Source: Mucilaginibacter sp. UR6-1 (GTDB taxonomy: Bacteria; Bacteroidota; Bacteroidia; Sphingobacteriales; Sphingobacteriaceae). Taken from it: a stretch of 64,000 nt of DNA. Each line of letters starts with the position of its first letter. Positions within the stretch are counted from its first letter, which is position 1. This document shows, one piece after another, positions 9,700 to 19,267 of this stretch. The notes beneath the pieces are model-generated. The model saw only the letters and a list, made by a program, of their open reading frames with translations. It made no database searches and had not been told where the DNA came from. The stretch is from positions 992,001 to 1,056,000 of the forward strand of contig NZ_JAJIWP010000003.1 of the NCBI RefSeq assembly GCF_020880975.1, written 5' to 3'. The position numbers and the translations under genes were made by a program.

Positions 9700-10612
9700 C
9701 AGCTATCACATCACGCCTTGCCGATGAGCGATACTGCTCGGGCGACATGCCCATGAACTTTTTAAAGAGGCGCGAAAAATAATACTGGTCTTCATAACCC
9801 AGGCTATTGGCTACGGCTTTTATCCTTATCTCGTCAGAAAACAGTAGCTGGCAGGCCTTCTGCATTTTTAGGTTGATAAAATAATCAATAGGCGGCATAC
9901 CCGTTGCCTTGCGGAATAGTATGGAAAAATAGGAGCTTGACAACTTATGCTGGTTGGCCATATCATCAACGCTTAGTTTTTTATCCAGGTTGGCGCGCAT
10001 ATGGTTAATGGTGAGGGTAATAACATCGGTACTTTCATCACGTGCTACAGCGATATGCCGCTCGGGAAATAAAAAATTGGCGATAAAGTTATACAGGCAA
10101 AAATTGGCGTTGCATAAATTTTCGGTACTGTAACCCATTTCCAGGCTATCATACATATTGTTCCAAAGGTCAATAGCCTTGGCGTTAAAGGGTATGGTTA
10201 CCGCGCCTTTGCTGTTGTTTACATTTAAAAAACGGTTAAAATCAGGAATGTTTATGCCGTTAAAATGCACCCAGTAAATGGTCCATGGGGTTTCGGTATC
10301 AGCCCAGTAACGCATGTATTTATCAGTTGCCGCTACCAGTATGTACTGGTTGGCGTTTACCTCAATGCGCTTATCATCAATTACAAAGTAACCTTTACCC
10401 TGCACGCAGTATATCAGTATGTTATCCTCACAACCTTTGCGCCGTTCGCGGTAATGGTATGATGCACGCGGGAAATAGCCTATCTGGGCAACATATATCT
10501 GGAAAAAGCCGGGATCTTTCTTAAAAACATCCTTCCATATTTTTGGTGGGATGCTAATAATTTTTTCACCCTCAAAGCCATCTCTTCTTTTGAAAGCAAT
10601 GTTGTTCATCAA
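9692..10612 (-). CDS. AraC family transcriptional regulator
   Basis: A 306-residue regulator: an N-terminal cupin-like sugar-sensing domain (about 20-160, with YYHRERRKGCEDNILIY-type core and a conserved WVHF strand) and a C-terminal double helix-turn-helix (about 200-300; LSSSYFSILFRKATGMPP and the second-helix LGYEDQYYFSRLFKKFMGMSP). It sits between the GH29 gene and the esterase/GH95 genes and reads toward GH29, so it is the probable regulator of the whole locus. The likely effector is a released sugar such as fucose; this is inference. Two ATG codons three bases apart at the 5' end are both possible starts. Confidence 0.92.
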   Translation of the reverse strand: MMNNIAFKRRDGFEGEKIISIPPKIWKDVFKKDPGFFQIYVAQIGYFPRASYHYRERRKGCEDNILIYCVQGKGYFVIDDKRIEVNANQYILVAATDKYMRYWADTETPWTIYWVHFNGINIPDFNRFLNVNNSKGAVTIPFNAKAIDLWNNMYDSLEMGYSTENLCNANFCLYNFIANFLFPERHIAVARDESTDVITLTINHMRANLDKKLSVDDMANQHKLSSSYFSILFRKATGMPPIDYFINLKMQKACQLLFSDEIRIKAVANSLGYEDQYYFSRLFKKFMGMSPEQYRSSARRDVIAVT

Positions 10613-10870
10613 ATTTTAATTAAAAAGCAGGATCGCTACGCAGGGTTTATGGCTGCGTTGTGCTATTATAATACATTTGTTTTATCCATCAAAAGCCTTA
10701 CAGTGCTTTAGCTAATATCAAATAATAATTTGAATATATTGCTTATTGGCAATGTGCACGGTTAGTTATAATTGTTAATTGTAATTAAAAAAAGATAGTA
10801 TAATCCATCTAATTTAAGGGTTTATCCATTTTAAGGGTTAGCGCCCGGCCATAACTTTATCTTAACCAAT
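10613..10870 (+). promoter_or_regulatory. Divergent promoter region between the AraC gene and the esterase/GH95 genes
   Basis: This intergenic region carries three ATCCAT copies on the plus strand (10684, 10803 and 10824). The last two are 21 bases apart, two helical turns, the arrangement often bound by AraC proteins as direct repeats. The string ATACATTTGTTTTAT (10671-10685) is shared with the susC upstream region and includes a TACATTTG -7-like box. No gene is seen here. The operator call is inference. Confidence 0.5.
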
Positions 10871-12826
10871 ATGACCATCGATCGCCAAAGATTGCTTTTA
10901 TGCCGCAGGTTTATTTTTATTGTATTGACAGCAGTTCTTTACAGCTTGCACACCAGTGCGCAAACCACCTGGAAGGGGTTTGCACAAACCCATGTAAACA
11001 TAGCCGGTCACAAAGCTTACTATGTAAAACCCAGAGTTGCCCTGCCGGGCAGGCCGTGGGTATGGCGTGCGTCATTTGCCGACTGGCATACCGGTATTGA
11101 CAGTTTACTGCTTTCACGTGGTTTTCATGTGGCCTATGTTAGTGTAGATGATGAGTACGGCAGCCCCTACGCTATGCAGGTATGGGATAGTTTTTATAAT
11201 TATTTAACTGATAGCGTAAAGCTTGCCCCACGGGTAGCTTTGGAGGCTGTAAGCCGTGGCGGTTTGTACGCTTTGGGCTGGGCAAAACGCAATCCTGATA
11301 AGGTTAGCTGTATATACGCCGAAACACCCGTTTATGATATAAAAAGCTGGCCTGGCGGTAAAGGCAAGGGTTTGGGCGATGAAACGGCATGGAACCATCT
11401 TAAACAGGTTTATAAATTTACCGAGGCACAGGCCCTGGCTTATAATGATAACCCGTTAAATAACCTTGAAGGCCTGGCATCATACAAAGTGCCGGTTTTA
11501 AACATGGTAGGGTTGGAGGATAAAGTTGTTCCGCCTGCTGAAAATAGTTTGTTGTTTGCCCAAAGGTATATTGCCGCCGGTGGCCCGGTAACAACTTACC
11601 CGGTAACTGAAGGCCCGCAGCAATTAAATGGCCACCATGTGCCCGACAGGCATAACGATGAATGGGCCGATTTTATCTACTGTAACTCTTACCCCGTTAA
11701 AAAAATATTGCCTTATGCTGATTACTATAAAAAGCGGAATGGTATCAATAATTTTTATCACGCGGCTACTATAAACAAAAAAGCCACGGTAGCTTTTTTA
11801 GGGGGATCGATCACGTTTAATCCCGGCTGGCGCGATAGGGTGTATCAATATTTAAAGGAACGCTTTCCGCAAACTAAGTTCCGTTTCATAATGGCGGGTA
11901 TTCCATCGCTGGGGAGTTTGCCTCACGCGTTCAGGCTACAGCGTGACCTGCTGGATAGCGGAAAGGTTGACCTGCTATTTGTTGAAGCCGCCGTGAACGA
12001 CCGCGTGAACAAAACCGATAGCCTCACCCAGGTACGGGCATTGGAGGGCATAATTCGCCATGCGCGTAAAACCAATCCGCAGATGGACATAGTAATGATG
12101 GAATTTGCCGATCCCGATAAAACCAATGATTATAATGCGGGTAAGCAACCTGTCGAGATAACTAATCATGAACTGGTAGCTGAACATTACGGCCTGCCAT
12201 CAATCAACATTGCCAAAGGCGTTAAGGAAAAACTGGCTAATAACGAGTTTAACTGGAATGACGATTTTAAGGATCTGCATCCGGCCATATTCGGGCAGGA
12301 ACTTTATTTCGCCTTTATCAAGTCGCTGCTGACAGACTGCTTTGATCATCCATCAGCTAAAGCAAAAAAATATCATTCGCCAAAGCCGCTTAATCAGTAT
12401 TCGTTTGAGCATGGGCAATATTACAGCATCACCAATGCCCGGCATGATGATGAATGGAAGATTAACCAAAACTGGCAACCTGCTGATGGCTTAGGCACAC
12501 GACCCGGTTTTGTACATGTGCCTGTATTGGTTGCTACTACTCCGGGGGCTACGCTTAGTTTGCCATTTAAAGGGAGTGCAATTGGTATAGCCATAGTTTC
12601 AGGGGGTGATGCGGGTATTATTACCTACTCAATTGATGGCGCACCATTTAAGCAGGCTGACTTGTACACCGAGTGGAGCGGCTTTTTACACCTGCCATGG
12701 TACATTATGCTGGGAAGAGGTTTAAAAAACGGCGATCATACCCTGCAAATAAAAATAAGTGCCGACAAAAGTGACAAAAGCAAAGGCAACGCCTGCCGTA
12801 TAGTTAATTTCCTGATCAATAAATAA
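10871..12826 (+). CDS. Two-domain carbohydrate esterase: alpha/beta hydrolase fused to SGNH hydrolase
   Basis: A 651-residue secreted protein (signal peptide about 1-31). The N-terminal domain (about 35-285) is an alpha/beta hydrolase with probable nucleophile Ser128 in VSRGG, Asp217 in GLEDKVVP and a His in the GHHVPDRH segment (255, 256 or 261). The second domain (about 295-490) is SGNH/GDSL type with Ser313 in GGSIT, Asn376 in AVND, and Asp468/His470 in DLHP. A C-terminal beta-sandwich (about 500-651) may bind glycan. Both catalytic sets look intact, so this may be a bifunctional deacylase removing acetyl or similar groups from the locus substrate. The start of the GH95 gene is 11 bases downstream. 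Confidence 0.82.
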   Translation: MTIDRQRLLLCRRFIFIVLTAVLYSLHTSAQTTWKGFAQTHVNIAGHKAYYVKPRVALPGRPWVWRASFADWHTGIDSLLLSRGFHVAYVSVDDEYGSPYAMQVWDSFYNYLTDSVKLAPRVALEAVSRGGLYALGWAKRNPDKVSCIYAETPVYDIKSWPGGKGKGLGDETAWNHLKQVYKFTEAQALAYNDNPLNNLEGLASYKVPVLNMVGLEDKVVPPAENSLLFAQRYIAAGGPVTTYPVTEGPQQLNGHHVPDRHNDEWADFIYCNSYPVKKILPYADYYKKRNGINNFYHAATINKKATVAFLGGSITFNPGWRDRVYQYLKERFPQTKFRFIMAGIPSLGSLPHAFRLQRDLLDSGKVDLLFVEAAVNDRVNKTDSLTQVRALEGIIRHARKTNPQMDIVMMEFADPDKTNDYNAGKQPVEITNHELVAEHYGLPSINIAKGVKEKLANNEFNWNDDFKDLHPAIFGQELYFAFIKSLLTDCFDHPSAKAKKYHSPKPLNQYSFEHGQYYSITNARHDDEWKINQNWQPADGLGTRPGFVHVPVLVATTPGATLSLPFKGSAIGIAIVSGGDAGIITYSIDGAPFKQADLYTEWSGFLHLPWYIMLGRGLKNGDHTLQIKISADKSDKSKGNACRIVNFLINK

Positions 12827-12837
12827 CCCCATTATAC

Positions 12838-15174
12838 ATGAGATTTTACACAAGGTATCTTCAGTTTTTTGCCTTATTCATTTTTGTAAGTACATCAGCG
12901 GTTAACGCGCAATCGCTTAGGTTATGGTATGATAAGCCTGCCCGTGTTTGGGAAGAAACCTTGCCGCTGGGCAACGGGCGTTTAGGTATGATGCCCGATG
13001 GCGGCGTGAGCAACGAGAAGATTGTGCTGAATGACATCACGCTATGGTCTGGCGCGCCGCAGGATGCCAATAATTATGAAGCCTACAAATATCTGCCGCA
13101 GATACGCCGCCTGCTTGATGAAGGCAAAAATGAAGAAGCGCAGGATCTGATCGATAAAAATTTTGTGTGTAAGGCTCCCGGCTCGGGCGATGTGCCTTTT
13201 GGGTGTTACCAGGTTTTTGGCGATCTGAATATTAAATTTAACTATGGCGATGGCAAGGAACCGCAATACAGTAATTATACGCGGGGATTGTCTTTAGAAA
13301 GAGCTATAGCATCTGCCAGCTATATCGTAAATGGTGTAACCTACCGGCGCGAATATTTTACAGGCTTTGGTACTGATGTAAGCGTTATCCGCCTTACGGC
13401 AAATAAAAAAGGGATGCTTAATTTAAGCATATCGTTAAGCAGACCCGAACGCGTAGAAGTAAGCGTAAACGATAATACCCTGCAAATGGAGGGTGGCCTT
13501 AAAAGTGGTACCGATAAACCCGGTATGCAATTTTTAGCTAAAGTAAAAGCTGTACTTAAAGGCGGTACACAAAGCACTACAAGCAGTACGCTCGAAATAA
13601 AGGGTGCCGATGAGGTTACACTGTTTGTATCGATGGGTACGGATTATAAAGATCAGGCTTACAAGCAAAAGCTTACGGAGTTACTTAACTTGGCGATTAA
13701 AAAGCCTTACCATCAGCAAAAACAACAGCACATATCCCGGTTCAATAAATTATTTGGAAGATTGAGTTTGTCGTTAGGGCAAAGCAGGGCGGCTGATGCT
13801 TTACCCACCAATCAGCGCCTGGTTGCTTTCCATAAAAATCCAGCGGCTGATAAAGGATTGCCTGCGCTGTTTTTACAATTCGGTCGATATTTATCTATCA
13901 GCAGCACAAGGGTAGGGCTGTTGCCACCCAATTTGCAGGGCCTGTGGGCTAACCAGGTGCAAACCCCATGGAATGGCGATTATCACCTCGACGTGAACGT
14001 GCAAATGAACCATTGGCCGGTAGAGGTAACCAACCTGTCCGAACTTAACCTGCCGCTTGCCGATCTGGTGCAGGGCATGGTAGAACCCGGCAAGCGCACC
14101 GCCAAGGCTTATTATAATGCCGATGGCTGGGTAGCCCATGTTATTACCAATATATGGGGTTTTACCGAACCAGGCGAGAGCGCCTCATGGGGTATAACCA
14201 AGGCCGGTTCGGGCTGGTTGTGTAATAACCTGTGGGATCATTACGCGTTTAGTAATGACAAGGCTTACCTGAAAAAGATCTACCCGATACTTAGAGGTTC
14301 GGCACAGTTTTATAGCAGCATTCTTACAAAAGATAAAAAAACGGGCTGGCGGGTAACTTCGCCATCATCATCACCTGAAAATAGCTTTTACCTGCCAAAC
14401 GGTAAACATGCCAGTATTTGCATCGGTGCTACCATTGATAACCAGATTATCCGCGAGCTGTTTAATAACGTGATCATCGCCTCGAAAACATTGGGCATTG
14501 ATGCTGCATTTAGTGCGCAATTAAAAGACAAATTGAAGAGCCTGCCTCCGGCGGTCAACATCGCTAAGGATGGCCGTGTGATGGAATGGCTGGAGGATTA
14601 TAAGGAAACCGATCCGCAGCACCGTCATATCTCGCATTTATATGGATTATACCCTGCATCGCTCATTACGGCTGATGGCACACCAAAATGGGCTGAGGCT
14701 GCAAAAAAAACGCTTAACGTTCGTGGTGATGATGGCCCAAGCTGGACTATCGCTTATAAACTGCTGTTTTGGGCACGCCTGCACGATGGTAACCGCGCTT
14801 ACAAACTGTTTACTGAGATAATGAAACCAACTGAGCGTACCGACATTAATTACGGCGCCGGAGGCGGTATCTATCCCAACCTGCTGTCAGCCGGGCCACC
14901 GTTCCAGATTGATGGCAACTTTGGCACCGCGGCCGGTATTACTGAAATGCTGATCCAAAGTCATGAAGGGTACATTAACCTGTTGCCCGCTATACCTGAT
15001 AGCTGGAAAGCCGAAGGTGCAGCCAAAGGATTTAGGGCGCGGGGCAATTTTACGGTTAATTTTAGCTGGAAAAACGGTAAGGTAACCAGCTACAAAGTAA
15101 CATCTTCAACACCAAAAACAGTAAAGCTTAAAGTAAATGGTAAATTCATCACTGTTAAAGCCATAAAAGCCTGA
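12838..15174 (+). CDS. GH95 alpha-L-fucosidase / alpha-L-galactosidase
   Basis: A 778-residue glycoside hydrolase with signal peptide (about 1-24). The N-terminal domain carries WYDKPARVWEETLPLGNG, the usual GH95 opening. Inverting-mechanism residues known from the bifidobacterial enzyme appear as Asn387 in DVNVQMNHWP, Glu514 in SSSPENSF and Asp692 in QIDGNFGTAAG. GH95 enzymes mostly cleave alpha-1,2-fucose from galactose, and some prefer alpha-L-galactose; the sequence alone does not settle this. It is translated between the esterase and the GH-D gene with gaps of 11 and 2 bases, so the three form one transcription unit. Confidence 0.93.
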   Translation: MRFYTRYLQFFALFIFVSTSAVNAQSLRLWYDKPARVWEETLPLGNGRLGMMPDGGVSNEKIVLNDITLWSGAPQDANNYEAYKYLPQIRRLLDEGKNEEAQDLIDKNFVCKAPGSGDVPFGCYQVFGDLNIKFNYGDGKEPQYSNYTRGLSLERAIASASYIVNGVTYRREYFTGFGTDVSVIRLTANKKGMLNLSISLSRPERVEVSVNDNTLQMEGGLKSGTDKPGMQFLAKVKAVLKGGTQSTTSSTLEIKGADEVTLFVSMGTDYKDQAYKQKLTELLNLAIKKPYHQQKQQHISRFNKLFGRLSLSLGQSRAADALPTNQRLVAFHKNPAADKGLPALFLQFGRYLSISSTRVGLLPPNLQGLWANQVQTPWNGDYHLDVNVQMNHWPVEVTNLSELNLPLADLVQGMVEPGKRTAKAYYNADGWVAHVITNIWGFTEPGESASWGITKAGSGWLCNNLWDHYAFSNDKAYLKKIYPILRGSAQFYSSILTKDKKTGWRVTSPSSSPENSFYLPNGKHASICIGATIDNQIIRELFNNVIIASKTLGIDAAFSAQLKDKLKSLPPAVNIAKDGRVMEWLEDYKETDPQHRHISHLYGLYPASLITADGTPKWAEAAKKTLNVRGDDGPSWTIAYKLLFWARLHDGNRAYKLFTEIMKPTERTDINYGAGGGIYPNLLSAGPPFQIDGNFGTAAGITEMLIQSHEGYINLLPAIPDSWKAEGAAKGFRARGNFTVNFSWKNGKVTSYKVTSSTPKTVKLKVNGKFITVKAIKA

Positions 15175-15176
15175 AC

Positions 15177-17210
15177 ATGTATATCTCTGTAAAAAAAAGA
15201 TTGTTGTGCGTAGCGCTACTATGCCTTTGTGTACTATCAACAACAGCCAACGCGCAGTCAAAAATCATCCGCATTCCGTACGGAACGAACCGCTATATAA
15301 CATACAATTTAAGTAACGGGCTGTATGATGTTCACCAAAATGGTACAAAGGTTTTTGATGATGTTTCGGCATCAGCCGTTGTTGATAAGCAAACTTTGTC
15401 ATCAGCAAAATACAGTAAGCGCACTTATACCAAAACCGTTGTAAAAACCGGCTTTGGTAAAGGAATAAAGCATGTTATCACTTTAACAGGTAAAGCACTG
15501 CCAACCATGCAGCAGGTATTCTACATCTACAACAATGGTAGCTTTTTTACGCAATTAATTATAACGGGTAAATACATATCTACTAATAATATGGTGCCTT
15601 TTGCCGGGCGTTTCAGGCAGTTAAGCGGCGATGTATATTCGCTGTTTATGCCTTTTGATAACGATACCTTTATCAGCTATAATGCAAGGCCATTTAAGGG
15701 TAACGAAAAAGTAATCAGTGCCGAAGTAGGTGCCGTTTATGATAACAATACTCGCGGCGGGTTGGTGGTTGGCTCGGTTGAGCATATGGTTTGGAAGACC
15801 GGCGTAACCACCGCCTCTGCGGAAACAAATACCATAAAGGTTGCTGTGGGCTATACCGAAGAAAGCGTTACCCGCGACAAAATTGCCCATGGCCTGGTAA
15901 GCGGGAGCGAGGTGCGTTCGCCGCTGATATTTGTTGGCTATTTTGCTGATTACCGTACCGGCCTTGAAGCATTTGGTAAAGCCAACCGTACAGCCGAGCC
16001 GCCCTTTGTAGCCAGATGGACGAAACCTACGCCCGTAGGCTGGAATAGCTGGGGCGTAATGCAGGAAAAGCTGACCTTTGATAAAGCCATCAAGGTAGCC
16101 GATTTTTTTGCTGATAGCCTGAAAGGTTTCCGCCTGGGTAACACCGCTTACATCGACCTGGATTCCTACTGGGACAATATGCTGGTTAACAAAAATGGTG
16201 AGCGCGATTTTTCAAAACTAAAAGAGTTTGCCGATCACTGCAAAGCTAAAGGCTTGCAGCCGGGCATCTACTGGGCGCCTTTTACCGATTGGGGCTTTCA
16301 GTCAGGCCCAGGCAGAAAGATAGAGGGTAGTAACTATACCTGGGGCGAGGCATGGACAAAGATCGGCAACCAGTACCATGAGCTTGACGGTGCATGTGCT
16401 ATTGATCCAACGCATCCCGGCACGCAGGCGCGCATCAATTATATGATCGACCATTTTAAGGCTTGCGGTTTCACTATGATCAAAATCGATTTTTTAGGTC
16501 ATGCTGCTGTTGAGTCGACCGGTTTTTATGATAAAAGCGTAACTACCGGTATGCAGGCCTACCGTAAAGGGATGGAATACCTGATAAAACGCATTGACGG
16601 GCAGATGCTGATCTATGCGGCTATATCACCAAGTTTGGCCAGCGGCCGGTACGTGCATACCCGCCGTATAGCCTGCGACGCTTTTAAGTCTATTAAGGAT
16701 AGCCGTTATACCTTAAACAGCGTAACCTATGGCTGGTGGCAAAGCTATGTGTATGATTATGTGGATGCCGACCACATTGTATTTTCAACCGAAAGCGAAG
16801 GTGCCAATCGTGCACGCTTACTATCAGGATTAATAACAGGCACTTTGATTACCGGGGATGATTATTCAGCCAACGGCCTATGGAAAGCCCGGGCTAAGGA
16901 GTATCTGCAAAACCCGGAGCTATTAACCATCGTAAAAAATGGAAAAGCTTTTAAACCTGTTGATGGCAATGTTGGAGATGGCGCATCGGCGGTATTTGTA
17001 AATAAGATAGGCAAGAGCTATTACGTAGCGGTGTTCAATTATACCGATAAAGAAGCTAATTTAAAGCTTGATGCTAAGCGTTTGGGTATACCGGCTAAAT
17101 GTACAGTTACGGAGATATTGGATATACAAAAACCGGCCTTGTTCAATAATGAGATAGACGTTTCACTACCTGTGGCTGATGCCGTTATTTACAGGTTTGA
17201 CCCCTCCTAA
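15177..17210 (+). CDS. Clan GH-D (GH27/GH36-like) alpha-galactosidase family protein
   Basis: A 677-residue secreted enzyme (signal peptide about 1-26). After an N-terminal beta domain, the barrel begins at PVGWNSWG, the hallmark of clan GH-D. Asp438 in MIKIDFLGH is the expected nucleophile and Asp501 in RIACDAFKS the expected acid/base. A C-terminal beta domain ends the protein. It likely removes alpha-galactosyl or a related sugar from the fucosylated substrate. Family assignment between GH27 and GH36 is uncertain. It is the last gene of the three-gene unit; a short palindrome lies between it and the convergent proC gene. Confidence 0.82.
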   Translation: MYISVKKRLLCVALLCLCVLSTTANAQSKIIRIPYGTNRYITYNLSNGLYDVHQNGTKVFDDVSASAVVDKQTLSSAKYSKRTYTKTVVKTGFGKGIKHVITLTGKALPTMQQVFYIYNNGSFFTQLIITGKYISTNNMVPFAGRFRQLSGDVYSLFMPFDNDTFISYNARPFKGNEKVISAEVGAVYDNNTRGGLVVGSVEHMVWKTGVTTASAETNTIKVAVGYTEESVTRDKIAHGLVSGSEVRSPLIFVGYFADYRTGLEAFGKANRTAEPPFVARWTKPTPVGWNSWGVMQEKLTFDKAIKVADFFADSLKGFRLGNTAYIDLDSYWDNMLVNKNGERDFSKLKEFADHCKAKGLQPGIYWAPFTDWGFQSGPGRKIEGSNYTWGEAWTKIGNQYHELDGACAIDPTHPGTQARINYMIDHFKACGFTMIKIDFLGHAAVESTGFYDKSVTTGMQAYRKGMEYLIKRIDGQMLIYAAISPSLASGRYVHTRRIACDAFKSIKDSRYTLNSVTYGWWQSYVYDYVDADHIVFSTESEGANRARLLSGLITGTLITGDDYSANGLWKARAKEYLQNPELLTIVKNGKAFKPVDGNVGDGASAVFVNKIGKSYYVAVFNYTDKEANLKLDAKRLGIPAKCTVTEILDIQKPALFNNEIDVSLPVADAVIYRFDPS

Positions 17211-17257
17211 ACGGCGAAGCCCTCATGAGCACCGCTAAAAATAATGATAGCGAATAA

Positions 17258-17276
17258 TCCTCCCCAAAGGGGAGGA
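17258..17276. repeat. C/G-rich palindromic repeat between convergent genes
   Basis: TCCTCCCC (17258-17265) and GGGGAGGA (17269-17276) pair perfectly around AAA. It belongs to the same CCCCTAAAGGGG-like class as the four copies at 24250-24765 and probably also works as a bidirectional transcription stop. Confidence 0.75.
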
Positions 17277-17290
17277 CTTTGATGAATATC

Positions 17291-18106
17291 TTAATCTTCG
17301 TGGTAAAGTTCACCTGCCTTTTCGGCTGAGAACTTGATGCCTTTTATCATGGCCGAGCTGAAGCCGTGGTGCTCCATCTCATTTAAGCCGGCAATGGTAC
17401 AGCCTTTTGGTGAGGTTACTTTATCAATTTCCTGCTCGGGGTGTGATGATAACTGCAACAGCAAGTCGGCCGCGCCTTTGGCGGTTTGGGCTGCCATACG
17501 CAAGGCATCCTGCGCGTGGAAACCGATTTCCGTGCCACCTTGCGATGCCGCACGAATCGACCGTAAAAAGAACGCGATGCCACAGGCGCAAAGGGCGGTG
17601 GCCGAGGTCATCAATTCTTCGTTGATCTGTATGGTAACCCCCACGGTGTTAAACAGCGAGCGTACCAGGTTAACATTTTTTGGTGTGCCGTTGTCGGTAG
17701 CAATACACGTCATGGACTGGCCAATGGCTATCGCCGTATTTGGCATGGCTCTAACCACCTGTATGTTCATCTCCAGGTAACGGCGGATATCATCACAGCT
17801 CACACCCGATATTACCGATACCAGCAGTTGTTTTTCTGATTTAATGGCAGGCTTGATCTCGTCAAGCAGTTTGTTGAGCTGTTGCGGCAATACGGCCAAT
17901 ACCACTATATCCGCTTTTTTTACAGCTTTTAAATTGGCCGATGTAGTTTGATAGCCCTGTTCCTCGTATGATGCCAGGGCCTCAATATTGCGGCGTGTAA
18001 GGATCACCTGCGATGGCTGGCATATATTGGCGGTAACTAATCCCTTTGCTAATGATAGCCCAATGTTACCGCTGCCTAAAATGGCAATTTGTTGATTCGC
18101 ATTCAT
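17291..18106 (-). CDS. proC: Pyrroline-5-carboxylate reductase family protein
   Basis: A 271-residue NAD(P)-dependent reductase of the ProC family, catalysing the last step of proline synthesis. The Rossmann start is AILGSGNIGLSLAKG, followed by RAMPNTAIAIGQS and a C-terminal region with DKVTSPKGCTIAGL, both family signatures. Only two bases separate it from argB, so the two are one operon. In Bacteroidota a proC gene inside arginine clusters is common, and a role in ornithine-to-proline balance is possible but not shown. Confidence 0.9.
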   Translation of the reverse strand: MNANQQIAILGSGNIGLSLAKGLVTANICQPSQVILTRRNIEALASYEEQGYQTTSANLKAVKKADIVVLAVLPQQLNKLLDEIKPAIKSEKQLLVSVISGVSCDDIRRYLEMNIQVVRAMPNTAIAIGQSMTCIATDNGTPKNVNLVRSLFNTVGVTIQINEELMTSATALCACGIAFFLRSIRAASQGGTEIGFHAQDALRMAAQTAKGAADLLLQLSSHPEQEIDKVTSPKGCTIAGLNEMEHHGFSSAMIKGIKFSAEKAGELYHED

Positions 18107-18108
18107 AA

Positions 18109-18900
18109 TTAATTACTTAACCTTGTCCCAAATGGTTGTTTCTGCTGCAAACGACCTAAGTCGTCCGATTTTCCTATTATCACTGATCGTACCCCGCAGG
18201 CAATGGCCGAAAAAGCGTTGTCAAGCTTTGGCAGCATGCCGCTGTGTATTATTTGTTGTTCTTTTAGTTCCCGGTATCTTTCCGGATCAATATCCCGAAT
18301 GATGGAATCTTCGTCATTAATATCATGCAATACACCCGCTTTTTCAAAACAATAGATCAGCGTAGTTTCATACAGCCTGGCCAATGCTACCGCCAAAGCC
18401 GAGGCAATAGTATCGGCATTGGTATTTAATAACTGCCCTTCACCGTCATGCGTAATGGCGCAAAACACCGGGGTAAACCCGGCATCCAGCAAGCGGCCTA
18501 TATTTTCCGGGTTGATAGATGTTGGATCAATATCGCCCACAAACCCGTAATCGATTGTTTTTACAGGCCTTTTTTTCGTGCGGATAAAGTTACCGTCGGC
18601 ACCGGTAAGGCCAATAGCGTTGGTGCCAAACCTTTGCAGTTGCGCAACAATGTTCTTGTTTATCAATCCCCCGTATACCATTGTTACCACGCGCAAGGTT
18701 TCAATATCCGTAATCCTGCGCCCATCAACCAGCTTGGCCTCAATGCCCAATGTTTCTGATAATTGCGTTGCTACCTTGCCACCGCCATGCACCAGTATCT
18801 TATCACCCTCAAGTGCTGTAAAGTCCTTTAAAAAACGGTGCAGGTTCTCTGAGTTATCAATAACGTTGCCGCCAATTTTTATGATATGTAATGATCTCAA
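18109..18900 (-). CDS. argB: N-acyl-L-glutamate kinase
   Basis: Phosphorylates N-acetylglutamate (or N-succinylglutamate in this lineage) in arginine synthesis. The 263-residue protein opens with IIKIGGNVIDN, has the HGGGKVATQL substrate loop and a late SGMLPKLDNAFSAI segment, all typical of ArgB. It heads a two-gene minus-strand unit with proC and is cut off from the rest of the arginine cluster by the plus-strand antiporter gene and an inverted-repeat element. The carbamoyltransferase in this cluster suggests the acyl group may be succinyl. Confidence 0.92.
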   Translation of the reverse strand: MRSLHIIKIGGNVIDNSENLHRFLKDFTALEGDKILVHGGGKVATQLSETLGIEAKLVDGRRITDIETLRVVTMVYGGLINKNIVAQLQRFGTNAIGLTGADGNFIRTKKRPVKTIDYGFVGDIDPTSINPENIGRLLDAGFTPVFCAITHDGEGQLLNTNADTIASALAVALARLYETTLIYCFEKAGVLHDINDEDSIIRDIDPERYRELKEQQIIHSGMLPKLDNAFSAIACGVRSVIIGKSDDLGRLQQKQPFGTRLSN

Positions 18901-19267
18901 TGTTTTCCAATCTGGATATGGTTATGCCTGATAGCACAGCCATACTAAATGCTAAAATGTATATGCAAAAATAACAAATTGTATGATTTTTTGTGAAATA
19001 AGCTTAGTTTGATAAATAAATGACTGTTTAAGTATTAATATTATCAATGCACAAATGTTTGACTGACATTATTAATATATTTTATCAATATTTTAGTAAA
19101 AAATGATGTTGATTTATAAATTTTAAATAAAAATGGTGTAAAATATGATAAAATATAATTTAGGTAATATTTTGAACGAATTATCAGGTTGAAGTACAAG
19201 GGCGTGTTTTATTGCCTAAACTTTTTTATGAACCTAATGTTAGAGTTTAAACACTCAATAACTTTAA
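18901..19267. promoter_or_regulatory. AT-rich divergent intergenic region between argB and the antiporter
   Basis: No gene is seen in these 367 very AT-rich bases, which must hold the promoters of both divergent genes. An imperfect palindrome TGTATATGCA lies at 18958-18967 on the argB side and shares TATGCAA with the region upstream of the GNAT/argG operon. I could not assign clear -33/-7 boxes. Confidence 0.35.

Noticed and set aside
18953-18975. ArgR operator near argB
   Set aside because: Only one imperfect palindrome (TGTATATGCA) and a TATGCAA shared with the other arginine promoter. Too weak without a known Bacteroidota ArgR motif to compare.
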